Source: Mucor racemosus (Eukaryota > Mucoromycota > Mucoromycetes > Mucorales > Mucoraceae). Taken from it: a stretch of 64,000 nucleotides of DNA. Where the stretch lies: contig JAPEHQ010000001.1 of NCBI GenBank assembly GCA_027405735.1, positions 1,302,001 through 1,366,000 on the forward strand. The letters run 5' to 3'. The notes below the pieces were generated by a model. That model was given only the letters and a program-made list of their open reading frames with translations, was not told the origin of the DNA and did not search any database. Position 1 is the stretch's first letter. Each line of letters starts with the position of its first letter. The position numbers and the translations under genes were made by a program. Positions 22,227-34,720 of this stretch are shown here, in pieces.

Positions 22227-24099
22227 AAACGTCGAAATATAGCAAAATAACTATTAATAAAACTTTTGAATGTAAAACTAAATTGATTTTATTCTATAAT
22301 CATTAACAGAAATATAATAACACTTGTTTATATTTTACCAAGATGGAGCAAATTATCATCCTCATTCAGTAAATCTATAAATCTATCAAATGCAAAATCA
22401 AAAATAAATTGTAAAAAAAGCGTATAAAGAACTTTTGTTTACGCTAGTTATTGTGAAGGTTGATCTGTGATAATAATTGAGCTTTGCTTGGGAAAAATTA
22501 GTTGCTGAGCGAGTATTTTGATAACAGAAGGTTACTACCACTACCATTACTCCTACTATTACGAGTCTCAGTCCATTGTATTGGAGATTTTTAAAGGTTT
22601 TTATTTAACTTTAAGCCAAATTTATTTATCATTGAACTTGATCAATCTAATTCGCAATAAACATATGCTACTATCCATTTTTGTTTGCTCTATTTAGTGA
22701 ATAGCAATGCACGCAAACAAGGGTTAATTCAAGTTCTGAAAGCATGATTTTGCAGCAAACTCGTATTCAAACGCCGATTTCACTTTCGATTTTATAATCC
22801 AACAAATGTCATTTTTGAAAAAAAATATCACTTTTTCGCATCTATCTCCAAAAATTATTATGTAAAGTTACAGCACGTACTAATAGTTTTAAATAGAACT
22901 TTGGTTTTTGCATCAAATAGTGTTATTTATTTAATATGTTACCACCAAAAAAATTGCACAATTTGAAAAAGTAAAAATAATGGTTTTACGCACAAAAATC
23001 AATTTTTTAAATAGCTAATACCTAATTAAATATTTTCATTTAATGCATTGGAAAATTTCAGTCATTTTGAGCTTAGGAAAGGTATAGTAAAAAATCCCAT
23101 TATTGGGGCCAAAATGAAGATTGAACAAATTTGACCGATTTTTGCCTATACTTGCAAGGGTTTGGAGGTCGACTTGCATTGTGTTTTTCATCACCTCAAA
23201 AATTCGAAATAAAAATATAGTAAGATGGTGTGTAATCTAAGAAATAGTTTTGACCAATTTTGAGCTTCAGATTAGTGCAAAAAGTGTATAAAACAATCCT
23301 TTAAAAATATCATCTTTTTGATCATTTCCGTAGAAATATGCAGAATCTAAGAGAATGTCCGTATAATGGTGTTGTATTTTAATACTCTACTTTATCCATC
23401 TAGTCAATTAGTAATCGATAATGTTGACATTTCGTATTATCTTGGATTAAAACGCCTATTTTTCGGATAGTAACACAGTATTTGCTCTAGATCCGAAAGC
23501 AATTTCCAGAAATCCCTAGTTATTCAAGCCGCTGAAAATCATATTTAATTGATTAATTTTTCTCTGTTTTCTTTTCTCCTTTAAATAGACTTGTAAAATG
23601 CATTAAAATTAATCAAACAATGTACTGTATACAATTGTGATTCAAGTCAAGTCAAATCGAATTCAAATGTCAATTTTTCAACGACTTGACGTTATTGATT
23701 GACCATGTAAAAAACCCCTTAAAAACTCTATTGTGAAATAAACAGTAACTCAAAAATAGCACAAACAATGAATGGAATCATCTAAAACTACTATAAAAAG
23801 AAATTACAGGTTTTTGGTTTTGATCAGCGGCCATCGTAGCATAGATCAACCGTTTCCGAATCATTGCAGAAGCAGTCCATTTCAACGGAGTTTAGTGAAG
23901 CAATAGCTTCCCATCTCATATATTGATGTGTTCTTTGTATCATTCACAGATAAACAAAAGCCCTCTCCTTTTTTTTTCAATATTATTACTTAAATGATGA
24001 GTTAGTATTTCAGACGGAAAAATACTGAGCGATAACTAATATAATAAATTAGATAATTTAACCGACAATATAGAGTATAGTCTGCAACAGTATGCAGCC
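22227..24099. other. Intergenic, no supported gene
   Basis: About 1.9 kb of AT-rich sequence holding the tubulin 3' region (AATAAAACTTTTG near 22,256) and the HMG-gene promoter. No conserved ORF or window repeat was recognised. Confidence 0.5.
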
Positions 24100-25368
24100 A
24101 TGACACAAGCACAATTGTTGAATGCTCCTCAAATACAGCATCAACAACAACAGCATCATCATCAACATCAACAACAACAACAACATCAACATCAACATCA
24201 GCAGCAACAACAACAAGTTGATGATAGACAACAAACTAATACACAATCATCTATGAATCATTTACAAGATCCTAATGCTGCATTTAATATAGCCTATCAA
24301 CCATTTCCTTTGATTCGTATGGCTCCTCCTCAACTACATCAACCTACATTAGCAAAGGAACTCTCTTCTTCTCCGTCAACTAGTTTAGATCTCACTATGA
24401 ATGAAAAATCAGCTCGACCTACTCGGGTTACTCGACCACCTAACGCTTATTTATTATTTAATAAAGAAATGAGAAAGATTTTAAAAGATCAAGATCCTAC
24501 AATGAAGGTTGCTGATATTAGCAAAGAAGTTGGTTACCGCTGGAAAAACATGCCCAAGGTATTTGAATTAATAAAAAAAAATTTTTTCTTCATAGAATAT
24601 TCCTTAAACAAAACCATATTATATATCTAGGAACAAAAGGATCAATATGTAAATCAAGCGAATAAATTAAAAGAAGAGCAAAGAGCATTACATCCCAACT
24701 CAATGTACATTCGTCGATCAAGAGCAGAATTACTTAAAGCAGGTCATTTTTCAAAAAGTAGCTCAGATCAACCAACAGAACTTCATCTTAAACGTAAACG
24801 ACCTAAACGAGATAAAAACACAACAACACCTAAACATCCATTATCTGCTTATATGTGGTATTTGACAGAAGTTAGACCAGATGCTATGCGTCAGTATCCT
24901 GGTTCTAACGTTGGACAGATCAGTAAATTATGCGCTGATCGATGGAATGTCATGTCTGAAGAAGCCAGATCACCATGGAAAACTAAAGCGCAAGTAGATA
25001 AAGACCGTTACGCAAGAGAAATGCAAATATATGCTATACAAAATGACCATGCGTTGGGTCGTGGCACAAGACAAAAATATCGCTCTGCTGCTGCAGCCCT
25101 TAGAGCAGATACTAATGCATTTCTGGATCCAACAGGGCCATTATTTTATAACACAGGAAAGCCACAATCTTATTTATCCGCTCCCACAAGCCCTACTTCT
25201 ATTTTGCGTACAACATTACCAATGGCACAACATACTTTAAATCCAAATGCTCTCCTTCAACATTCCAATAATCCCAGTGCGAGCACGTCTACATCTTCTA
25301 CTTCAACATCTACACATTCTTCCACATCAACCGCTGCTACAGTTTATAGTGATATTCGTCATTGTTAA
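24100..25368 (+). CDS. Protein with two HMG boxes
   Basis: Exons 24100-24558 and 24631-25368 give 398 residues. HMG boxes bend DNA and occur in sequence-specific (SOX/MATA-type) and non-specific (HMGB-type) regulators. A Gln/His-rich N-terminus (residues 13-45) precedes a first box at about 110-180 (RVTRPPNAYLLFNKEMRK ... EVGYRWKNMPKEQK), which looks MATA/SOX-like. A basic stretch LKRKRPKRDK (about 206-215) could be a nuclear signal. A second box at 220-290 (PKHPLSAYMWYL ... RWNVMSEEARSPW) looks HMGB-like. The C-terminus is Ser/Thr-rich. The single 72-nt intron splits box 1. Although Mucorales sex genes encode single HMG boxes, the neighbours here (tubulin, phosphoesterase) are not the triose-phosphate transporter and RNA helicase that flank the sex locus, so it is probably an ordinary nuclear regulator. 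Confidence 0.87.
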
Positions 25369-25712
25369 ATATATAGTTATCTTGTGTATATATTTAATAA
25401 AATATATGTATATATTATACCTTTTCTTTTAAAAAATGATTTTTTGATTTAAAGCATTTTCCTTCTGCTTAGCAATGAGATAATGTCCATCTGATACAAG
25501 ATGTAGTAACTTGAATATGTCATATTCATGATATATATATATATATATATATAAATCGAAAAATGACACTGAAATGCTCTACATTCTGGTCCCTGGATAT
25601 TACTGTCTGGAGCTCATTTTTTTGCTTTATAACTACATAAAAATAGCTTTATGGAGGAAATAACCTTTCAAGTCAATTTATGATATAGGTATTTTTGTTT
25701 TATTTCTAATTA
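25369..25712. other. Convergent intergenic region with (AT)11
   Basis: A dinucleotide run at 25531-25552 lies between the 3' ends of two converging genes. No ORF. Confidence 0.6.
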
Positions 25713-26638
25713 CTATAATATAAGTATGCAAATGATATATGTTAAAAGCCCAACCCAAGCAATATCTCGAAGTGAATAAAAGAACCCCAGAATATTTCGT
25801 TTTGCTGTTGATTTGATTTGAACGTGGCGAATCCCCATTTCTTCTTTTGATAAATGGTAAGCAACTGTGTTTGCATTGTTTTTAAAAGCACATTGAAATA
25901 TATGCCAAGTCAGTAATAATGTGAAAGTGAATACTAGCAAGTAACCATAACGTAAGAATAATCCAATTTGATCTGGCAGCCAGCATAAATCCGTTGTTAA
26001 TTGACCATCCTCAATATTTAATGTCATAACTCCAGGGTTTCTTAATCCTTGTGCCATACTAAATGTTGGTACAGTTATCTCTACAGCTGTGTGATTATCT
26101 TCAAATTGATGAACAACCTTACAATAATCATGATCATCGCCGGAAAATACAGCAATAGGATCGACTTTGCTCAAGATAAAATTTGTCAACTCTTCTGTAA
26201 CTAAATTTTGATACTGAAAACCTGCTCTATCAGCAATATTTGAGCCTGATTGACGATGAGAACCGCATGTCTGATAAGGAGATCGAAATAAGGGGACATG
26301 TGTCATAAGAATTTTAGGCTTTGCAGCAGTAGATGTGTCGCTGCTAAAAGATTCCAACATGTGTAATGCATCATTGCGTATTACTGGATTACTGGAACTG
26401 AGTGATACAGTGTCTAGGATAACAAAAATATACCCGTATTTCTCAAATGTGTAAGAGGTTGGACCAAAATAATTTTCAAAGCGATCCAATGAATGCTTTT
26501 GTATACCATTTCCAAAACCAACATCATGATTCCCTACCATATAATAAGCTTTGTAGGGAAATATATGACGAAAACGATTTACTTCTTCTGCATATCTAGG
26601 GAGAGGACGATCAATTAAATCTCTCTGCTATAGCTTTT

Positions 26639-26672
<34 letters not shown>

Positions 26673-27080
26673 TACTTGATATCATCCCAATCTCTACCAC
26701 TATCCATTAAATCTCCCAATATGATGGTATCAGTGGGCTGTAAATTACTTTGTATATGATGGAAATTTCTCTTCATGTAAAGTTCACTATAGAATTTTGA
26801 TAATTGCATGATAATATAAGGTCTCTTGTATGAATTATCATCTGTCATCTGAGGGTCAGCGACTAGTAGGAATTTGCCATTGTTCTATAGGAAATTAATA
26901 TGCTGGCCATTATATATTTAAAGAAGTTGGGCTTACAATTGAAGGTTTTTTGTTGTAATAAAAATTTGAATTGGAAGCACAATTTCTAGCAGAAAATACA
27001 AATACAAAATATTCATTACTTAAGATTAATAAAACCCACGAAAACCGTAGTATTTGAACAATCAGTTTAGTTTTTATCAT
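25713..27080 (-). CDS. Ted1/Cdc1/PGAP5-type metallophosphoesterase
   Basis: Exons 27080-26937, 26884-26676 and 26622-25713 (minus strand) give 420 residues. This family removes ethanolamine-phosphate from GPI anchors in the ER or Golgi and helps GPI-protein export. Metal motifs appear in order: LLVADPQM (first Asp), ILGDLMDSG, MVGNHDVG, ILMTHVPLFR and FSGDDHDYC. The N-terminus has one hydrophobic segment (LRFSWVLLILSNEYFVFVF) and the C-terminus has two (YGYLLVFTFTLLLTW and GLLTYIICILIL), fitting a membrane enzyme with a lumenal catalytic domain. The third exon start was set at 26622 because it closes the frame and gives the usual D-L-I-D-R-PLPRY continuation; the intron before it contains a 28-base T run (A run in sense). 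Substrate is inferred from the family. Confidence 0.88.
26640..26667. repeat. Poly(T) tract inside an intron
   Basis: Twenty-eight T in a row on the plus strand, that is poly(A) in the sense of the phosphoesterase gene, making up half of its 53-nt second intron. Length may vary between strains or be misread. Confidence 0.9.
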
Positions 27081-27427
27081 TTGGAAAACAAGAAAAAATA
27101 ATGAGATAAAAAGAGCAATCTCTTTTTTTTTAAAAAAAAAATAAATAAATAAATAAATATTCCAGGTTTTAGCTGTAAAAAAAAATCGATAAAATATATT
27201 TGTTTCACAAGATTCAAATGGAATTTGCAGAAAAAAATAGCCAAGAGGTTTTTTATGCTGATATCACCTCGGTTAGATATACTTCCTGACAGGAAACGTT
27301 ACACTTAATCCCAAAAAGCAACGGTAAATGTGCGCTGAGATTGATAAACCTTCTTTTTTTTCTTGCAAGATAAAGTAGTGATAAGATGATTTAATTCAAA
27401 AGAAAAAAAAATAGGGAATAATTATGA
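27081..27427. other. Intergenic between two minus-strand genes
   Basis: Promoter of the phosphoesterase and 3' region of the kinase gene, with A/T homopolymers. No gene seen. Confidence 0.55.
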
Positions 27428-28962
27428 TTAAAGACATGAGCATAATCCGCATGTAACAAAAGATATAAATTGTTGCCAAAAACCCTTTTTCCGTGAAGAA
27501 TCATCATACTCGTGGCCTCCTCCAGTAAGATTTGGAGGAGGATTCACATTCATTGGTGGTTGAGTACGACCATAAGGATTCTCTGTTTGTTGTGGAACAG
27601 GCACTTGTTGTTGTTGATAATGATGTTGTTGTTTTTGCTGTTGTTGCTGTTGAGAAGGATACCCATCAGTAGGATTACGAGTTGCCATAGCTGTTTGACG
27701 TTGTGAATGATGACGAGATGTTCTCTTTTCTATACCTCTACCATTGTTTAATAACATCCAATCGTATATTTCATCATCTGTATCTCCATGGTTTTTGAGA
27801 ACTTTGGTGAATAAGTCTCGCAAAAAGTCATAATCTGGTGTTTCCTCGAACCCTAGTTTGCGAACATATTGAAGATAGATACCAAATTCCTCTACAAAAT
27901 GATATATTTCAATATAGCATTTCCTTGGTGTTTTTCTGGTATTTTACCTGGAAATCCAGCAGATAAATCCTTAATCGTTGTAGTTTGCTTTTTCTCACCA
28001 ATCTTTTCGTATTTTTGTTTATTGGTGGCAGCTTTTAATCCTTGCCATGGTAATGAGCCTCTTAAAAAGTACATGAAAACATGGCCTAATGATTCTAAAT
28101 CATCTCTTCTAGATTGTTCTCTTCCCAAATGTGTATTAATACTCATGTATCTTGCTGTTCCTGAAAGACTCTTTCTTTCACGATAGGGAATATGCTGCTT
28201 TGTTTTAGGATCTCTATACTGTTTAGCCATACCAAAATCAATCAAATACACTGTGTTTGCATCTGAGGTTCCTTGTCGACCAATTAAAAAGTTATCAGGT
28301 TTGATATCACGATATATTAAATTGTTTTCATGAACACTTTGAATACGAGAAATCTTGTATGAAAAAAAAAAGGCGTAAGTAACTATGAATACATGTTTAA
28401 CGTATGACAACAATATTTACCATATGGCGGGCTAATGTGGCTACAGTTTTTACACTGAATTTCCTTGAACATGTATCAAATATATCTTCAAGACTGGGAC
28501 CCAGAAGGTCAATGACGAGGATATTATGTAATCCTTCTTGACCAAAATAATAAGCAGATGGAATACCAGCTATTAAGGAGTTTTTGATATGAGTATGATA
28601 TTGAATGAAGGGGTACTCCTAAACAAATAAAAGGGGAGAAGCACCCCTTAAAATGAAGATACTTTACGAGTGCCAGATAATATTTTATATGTTCTATATT
28701 CATCTCTTAACTGAGGTGCATCCGACTTTCGAGGTTCAAATTTAATGGCCACTTGTAGATTGTTCAATAAATTGGTGCCTATTATTATATAAAACATCTC
28801 AATATCTTTTAGAATAATCCACAATGAAAAACCTTTACCTTCGTAAATAATTCCAAAACTTCCTTCTCCCAACTTTCTACCAACTTTATAATGGACTCCA
28901 ACTACATTAGTACTGCTGCTTGACATGTTATTTGATGAACTTCGTTGAGTATTCGTTGCCAT
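27428..28962 (-). CDS. Casein kinase I, plasma-membrane Yck type
   Basis: Exons 28962-28839, 28778-28668, 28569-28421, 28353-27948 and 27891-27428 (minus) give 417 residues. CK1 kinases of the Yck1/2 class phosphorylate primed acidic sites at the plasma membrane and act in nutrient sensing, endocytosis and morphogenesis. Seen are the glycine loop [39 protein letters not shown] and the CK1-specific SIN replacing APE ([11 protein letters not shown]). A Gln-rich linker leads to the C-terminus TCGLCSCL, whose cysteines are likely palmitoylated, as in Yck proteins. Exon 2 was joined at 28668/28569 because it restores the family sequence KILSGTPGIP; an alternative in-frame junction would add 18 residues. 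Confidence 0.95.
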
Positions 28963-29487
28963 AGCAACCTAATATTTAAAGGTAAGAAAATGAAAGAGAG
29001 GGAAAAAAAGAGAAATGTAAAATGTAATATGCGTATTTAAATATTTAATATATCTTCAATAAATATAAATACACGTATAATAATAATACACAACGCTCAA
29101 TTATACTTTAGTATATATAGAAAAAAGAAAAAGGGAAAAAAGGAAAAAGGAAAAGGAAAAAGAAAAAAAAATATTCAAAATAACCATCAATACACACAAA
29201 ACAGCCATTGTATACACAACATCCCAATCTGTATAATTTTGTGAAAAAAAGCACTGCTTCTTTGTTTTACACACGAGAGACTTTTTTTATATGCAAAATG
29301 TTGTTATTTTTTATACAAATTCTCTCTAATTCTCTACTTATTCATACGTATCACAATTTCTTATGATTGTTACATATATGATTTCATACATGAAACAGTG
29401 GGTTGTATTCAACCCAGATTCAAATAAAATGTTTCGCGTTACAAAAGGTTTTTATTATTATTTATGATTTGATATGCATTAAACTTT
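28963..29487. other. Promoter of the kinase gene
   Basis: Purine-rich stretches on the plus strand (AAAGAAAAAGGG and similar around 29,120-29,170), pyrimidine-rich in the sense of the kinase gene, as in its likely leader. No ORF. Confidence 0.55.
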
Positions 29488-31330
29488 TTACAATTTGATT
29501 TCAGAAACTTCATACAAATAAGCACCCAATAATTGAGTACCCTTAACGTAATTGTCTCTATCCAACTTTTCATTAATGGAGTGAGCACCCTATTTATACA
29601 GAAATTAGTAAGAAAATGGCTTGCGAACTAGGTAAAAATTAACTTACATCGTCACCACGACCCATTGGCAATAACAAAACGTTCTTCTTAAGAGCATCTT
29701 GGAATGATAAAGTGACGGGAATAGATCCACCTTCACGGGTTAAGTCAGGCTTGATACCATAAACAGTTTCAACAGCCTTTGCAGCAGCGACTAAATTACA
29801 TGATATTAGAAATCCATTGAAAAAATTGCCTATTGAAGAACAACTTACCATAGTTGGGATGATCAGGGCTAGAGAGCCAGTAGTTACCATCATGGGTACA
29901 ATGAACATCCAAAGCGTTCTTGGATCCCAATTTAGCAAATTCATCTTGACAAAACTTGACAACTAAAGCAGAGGTCTTCTTGGGGTCCATGTCAGGAACA
30001 GTACGGATTGAGAATTTACCAGTAACTTGAGCGGGAATAACGGTCTTATCACCAGGATTATAGAAAGCACCCTCAATACCGTGAAGGGAAAGAGAGGGGT
30101 TTCTCCAACGGCATTGAAGAGTTTCGCGAATGGTATCGTGGATGTTGATTTTGTTACCGACGGCATCGTGGAGTTCTTCCATCTTGAAAGCCAAGTTATC
30201 GTAAGTCTTTTCTTCTTCAGCTATAAAAATTATGCGTGTTAATCATTCTAAAAATACCAAAAAAAAGTTCATCAAATAAAAAAACTTACCAGATAAAGAG
30301 CGAACTTGCTCATAGATACCAGGGACAAGAATCTTACCATCAGGATTGACAAGCTTGCTCATAACAGAAACAAGATCAGTCATAGGTTCGTGAACAGTAC
30401 CACCAAAGACACCAGAATGGAGATCAGCGCGCTAGTATGGGAAAAGAAGATTGAGAAAAATAAGCATTATGTTATGAACCCAAAAAGCACGTAATCTAAC
30501 TATTTTTTTTTTACACAGATTGAATACTTACAGGACCCTTAACCTTCATGTGGAAATAAGAGACACCACGAAGACCGTAGGTCAAACAAGGCTTAGTAGT
30601 ACCAAGCCAGTAGTTATCAGAAATACAAACGGCATCAACATCCTTAAAGTACTTGGAGGCCTCATCAAAGATAAGAGCATCTAAACCTTCAGAACCAGAT
30701 TCTTCCATACCTTCAAGACAAAACTTGATGTTGACAGGCAATTCAAGACCAAGAGCCTTGTGAGCTTCAACAACGTTAATCCAGCCAAGAACAGGGCCCT
30801 TATCATCAGTGGAACCACGACCGATTAAACGGTTTTTCTCATCTTCAACCAATTCAAAAGGATTGGTGTTCCAACCATCTTCTAAAAGAGCCTAATTATA
30901 CGCACATGTAAATATTACGTTTTCTCATCAATACACAAACTCGCGCATGCAAACAAAAAACTTACAGGTTGAACATCATAATGGCCATAAACCAAAATGG
31001 TCTTCTTTTCAGGGTTGGTACCAACAGTAGCCAAAACAATGGGAGGCAAATCCAATTCTTGACCATGCCAATCTTGCTTACCAAGATCACGAGTCTCAAC
31101 ACTAGCTCCAAGGGCCTTGAGTTCATCAACCAAGAATTCAGACATGCGGAATACATCAGGACGATGAGCAGGATCGCCACTTACACTGAAAAAAAGAAGG
31201 AAATTTACGCGTTAGATGTTTGTTCCAAATAAATTTATAATTACATTTACCTAGGAATGGCGACAGCCTTGCGAAGTCTTTCGACAAAGTCGTTTTGATG
31301 CTTATCAACGTATTCTAAAAATTGATCCAT
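29488..31330 (-). CDS. DUG1: Cytosolic Cys-Gly/non-specific dipeptidase (M20, Dug1 type)
   Basis: Exons 31330-31251, 31185-30966, 30891-30532, 30431-30290, 30220-29849, 29790-29648 and 29589-29488 (minus) give 472 residues, the usual size for Dug1/CNDP2. These two-metal enzymes cleave Cys-Gly and other dipeptides in the cytosol and take part in glutathione breakdown. Key segments are YGHYDVQP (metal His and catalytic Asp), [10 protein letters not shown] (bridging Asp), [10 protein letters not shown] (catalytic and metal Glu) and DLHSGVFGG. There is no signal peptide. Seven exons with introns of 58-100 nt are the most in this window. Together with the M19 enzyme it gives this region one secreted and one cytosolic dipeptidase, although they are 12 kb apart and unrelated in fold. 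Confidence 0.95.
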
Positions 31331-32477
31331 TTTTAATTAAAAAAGGAAAAGAAAAAGAGAAAAGGAAAGTATATTTAAAAAAGTTTATTATATAGTTTAG
31401 GGCACATCGTATTATCATCACAAGGGAGAATACTAGACCGATAAATCATTCGGCAATCTAAAACACCCGTGCGAAAAACCTTGTTCAAAAAGTCACACGA
31501 TCAGGGCACAAGGGCTTGCACAAGTATCATAAAGAATGATAAATAGAGATAATGAACATCATCTGTAAGCATTGAATTGAAACTGATTAGAAAATCATTG
31601 ATGGTTAAGTTAAAATTTGGACCCATTCAAATCAATTGTTTGAAAAAGACCCTTTGTCATTTGCAATTGCAATTAAGGTATTTGCCATTATGCTCCGTAT
31701 ATTCGGGTCGTGGAAAGAGGGGAGTCTACTCCATTTTTATCAAAAATTACCTTTTATCTCTTTGCAATTTCCCGCTTAAATTTGCTGTGATGAGCTGCCG
31801 TTTTAATCTCAGAATTTGGTTTTCGAGAACCTTTCTAGAAGGGTATGAATCTTTAGCTTCTATTTAATTGATTAAGCAACAAAAAATGCTAGCATTTAAC
31901 TAACGTTCTGTTGCAAGCATATGTAAAAGCATTGCCTGAATTTTACTAGCATACTGAATGCTTTATGCACGTCTTTTTTAAATTTTAGAACTATGTAATT
32001 TTTTATGTAATTTTTCCGGTAAAATACTCTACAAATTTGAAACGAGGTTTAAAATGGCTTCATAACAGAAAATCGAACTTCGCCAGTGAAGTTGTACAGC
32101 GTAACATATGCATACAATAGTCAACATCATTATCTGTACAATGAAAGGTCAATGGTATTTGTAGCTTTACTATTCCTGGAGAAAATCAAATTAAACAACT
32201 TTTTTTTTTGATATTTAAAATCCAGGAGACGAGGTAACATGAACCCCTTTCTCATTGCGGTGGCGATTTCAGTCTATCCACATGTCCTATTTTCACTTTA
32301 TATTTGGTAAGTTTCCTTGGTTAAGCAAATGAAATACCTTCAGATTTACAATTTGACTTTAAATCCGTTTTTAAACAAAATGCGATGAAATCCTTTAAAT
32401 TTTGCTATTTCGGTATTCTATATATATACCTAGTGAATCAATCGAGCTCAAATACCTGGCTACTAGAAAATGTACAA
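31331..32477. other. Intergenic, no supported gene
   Basis: Promoter of the dipeptidase followed by AT-rich sequence; a 96-codon ORF at 31577-31867 has no motif. Confidence 0.5.
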
Positions 32478-33600
32478 TGCATTATGTTACCTGTTTCTAA
32501 ATGTATTTTACAACCAAAAAAAGACTCAAAAACACGTAAAATCTACTACTTTTTCCTTAAAAACTGGGCTTCACTTTTCATCGCTGCTGTACTTTTTTTC
32601 TCACTAAATAACACCAAGAAAACATTATATGCCAATGTACCTGAGATGTTCAGCTTTAATCCAAAAATGAGTATCCAGAAATATCCTATTTTTTGCAGGT
32701 GGTATTAATTTTTCATTGCTAAGGTTTTAGATTTTTTACGCGTATTTCACTGCTAATGGATTGAAAACTTTGAGGCTCATATCTCTAGAGATAATTAAGC
32801 TATACTAACACTTTTTAATAATAAAACTTACTTGTTTTAAAGCGCTCTATAACATGTTAAAGTATAAAAAAATTCTGAGCACTTTTATTTTTTTTTCATT
32901 TTTTTTTGGCATTTTTGTAGTAGATTTCAAAATATTTGTTAAATTGAGTAGCGGTTTCTTTTTACTCATGTTATCAAGTGCGTTGAGCTCTCTTGGACAC
33001 AATTTAGATTTTTTCAAAATATTGATTTTTCGTGGAGATATCCTCAAAAATGTGTATGAAAAGATACTTTCATTTCTAGCTTCCATTTTTCCCTTATATA
33101 CCCTCATCCCAAATTCTGAATCTGAAAAAATTTGCACAAAAATCTGTTTTTCTCTACCAAAAATGCAGCTAGAAAATTCCGCAATAGCTCAATCGATAGA
33201 TAATTTTTTTGTACATTATTGCAACTACTGATATACTAAATATATTTATCAAAATTAATGCGTATCTTCAAAAAACCTCCAAAATTGTAATTGCATTTTA
33301 CCCAAAATTTAATGTGGAATGTTTGTCTAAATTTTACTTAAATGGATGCAGACTTTTAAACGGTACAAAAACTATTTAATACACTAGGTCGACTTACTTT
33401 GTAGTTCATGAGCCATTAAACGATTTTGTTTTTTTTAACCATTTTTCATTGATTTCAACAAATAAATTTTGGAACCCAGTTATCATAAGCTTTAAGCTGT
33501 GATATCGACTATTATTTTGATTATCTCGATGAAAAATCAATATTTTTCGCTGAAACAAAAAATGCAGAGTAGCAATCAATTAGATCTATCTTGTGAATAC
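32478..33600 (-). repeat. Repeat F, copy 2
   Basis: Inverted copy of the 1.2-kb repeat, truncated near 32,478 and closest to copy 5 (49,385-50,430), with which it also shares flanking sequence. On its sense strand the frame SEFGMRVYKGKMEAR is kept for 96 codons. Confidence 0.85.
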
Positions 33601-34720
33601 AGAAATTAAGCCCTGGGTAATGAGTTTTAAGCTTACAAAATAATAAACTAATATTTACGACTGCAGAAAACAAAGAAAAAACTCCCCCCATCCTTATAAA
33701 TACTGATCCAATTAATCTCCAATTATACATGATGGTAGATTTAAATATATCTTGCATAAAAACTTATATTTCTACTTTCACAAATCACTGTAAATTGAGA
33801 AAACCATCAGCAAAACATGATATTTCTGCCCAATAAAACTACTTGTTGTGTCCTATATTTTCATGTTTGATAAATAATACTTAAAAACGAATACAATTTA
33901 AGGAAAATGAGTAATGAATCAGTAGTTCTTCAACTGTATAATAAAAACAAGATATTGTTTATTTAGATATAAAAGTAGGAATGGGCTTCGATTCGAGTTT
34001 GAATCGAGTTTTAACGGAAACGGCCATTCGATTCGAGTTGGAAAACGGCCCGTTCTTTTGTAACCCAGATAAAAAACGGGGTGGGAGCAAGTATTGGTTT
34101 GCCTTAAGGAGGCTGTTAATAGCAACATTGTCAAGTTAATATGGGATTATGAATTGATAATAGCATATTTGACAGTTTCACAACTTGAAGTATTTTTTCA
34201 ATCCTGTTTTCGAGCTTAGCTAACAAAAAAAGAAAAGAAGAAACTCGAATACCCTCATTCGAGTTTGCATAAAAAACGGCCCGTTAAAGCAGTCAAACTC
34301 GGTTAACCGTAATACGATGCGTTGTTTGTGAAATCCTATATAAAAGTATGGCATTTTATATTGATTTAACATTGAAATCCTGAGATGTAATTTAAGGCGC
34401 TATGGAATCATTAGATATGTTTGATACTAATCTATGGATTGAAATGGATCAATCGTAATTTAACAGTTCTTGCAAGGCTTGTGAGTTGCCTTGTTTCAAT
34501 GCTGCGCTAAATGTGCTTGTATGTTGATTTGATAGCTCATTGATTGGTTAACCGCTAGTATGAAATAATATGGTGTCATCATTGAGGTCCAAGCGTTCTT
34601 GGTAATTGCTGGATAACCTTAGTACGCTAAGGGTTTCTTATATCCGACATCAAGCCTTTGCACTTCAATGCATGTCGTAGTCAATAAATTATAAGGCGCA
34701 TTGATATTGTAGACGGCGAT
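33601..34720 (-). repeat. Repeat X, copy 1 (inverted relative to 48.6-49.4 kb)
   Basis: Apart from the insertion at 33,976-34,338, this sequence is the reverse complement of 48,610-49,385 at about 85-90 percent by eye. The 34,380-34,700 part also matches 63,140-63,570. A conserved stretch near 34,402 reads MESLDMFDTNLWIEMDQS before a stop; its origin is unknown. Confidence 0.8.
33976..34338. mobile_element. hAT-like non-autonomous element (363 bp)
   Basis: Ends are TAGGAATGGGC and ...GAAATCCTA (short inverted TAGGA/TCCTA). A perfect 8-bp direct repeat TATAAAAG flanks it at 33968-33975 and 34339-34346. The paralogous repeat X copy 2 has the undivided site at 48991-48998 (complement strand). 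An 8-bp duplication with TAGG-type ends is typical of hAT elements. The interior is less AT-rich than its surroundings and repeats the palindrome AACGGCCCGTT (near 34,045 and 34,276). No ORF. Confidence 0.8.

Noticed and set aside
24100..25368. Sex-determination (sexM/sexP) locus because of the HMG box
   Set aside because: Mucorales sex genes have one HMG box and lie between a triose-phosphate transporter and an RNA helicase. This gene has two boxes and different neighbours.
27512..27706. Plus-strand ORF over the kinase tail
   Set aside because: Shadow of the Gln-rich linker on the minus strand.
28569..28668. Kinase exon with the extra segment [14 protein letters not shown] as the main form
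   Set aside because: It breaks the conserved KILSGTPGIP sequence; kept only as a possible alternative splice form.
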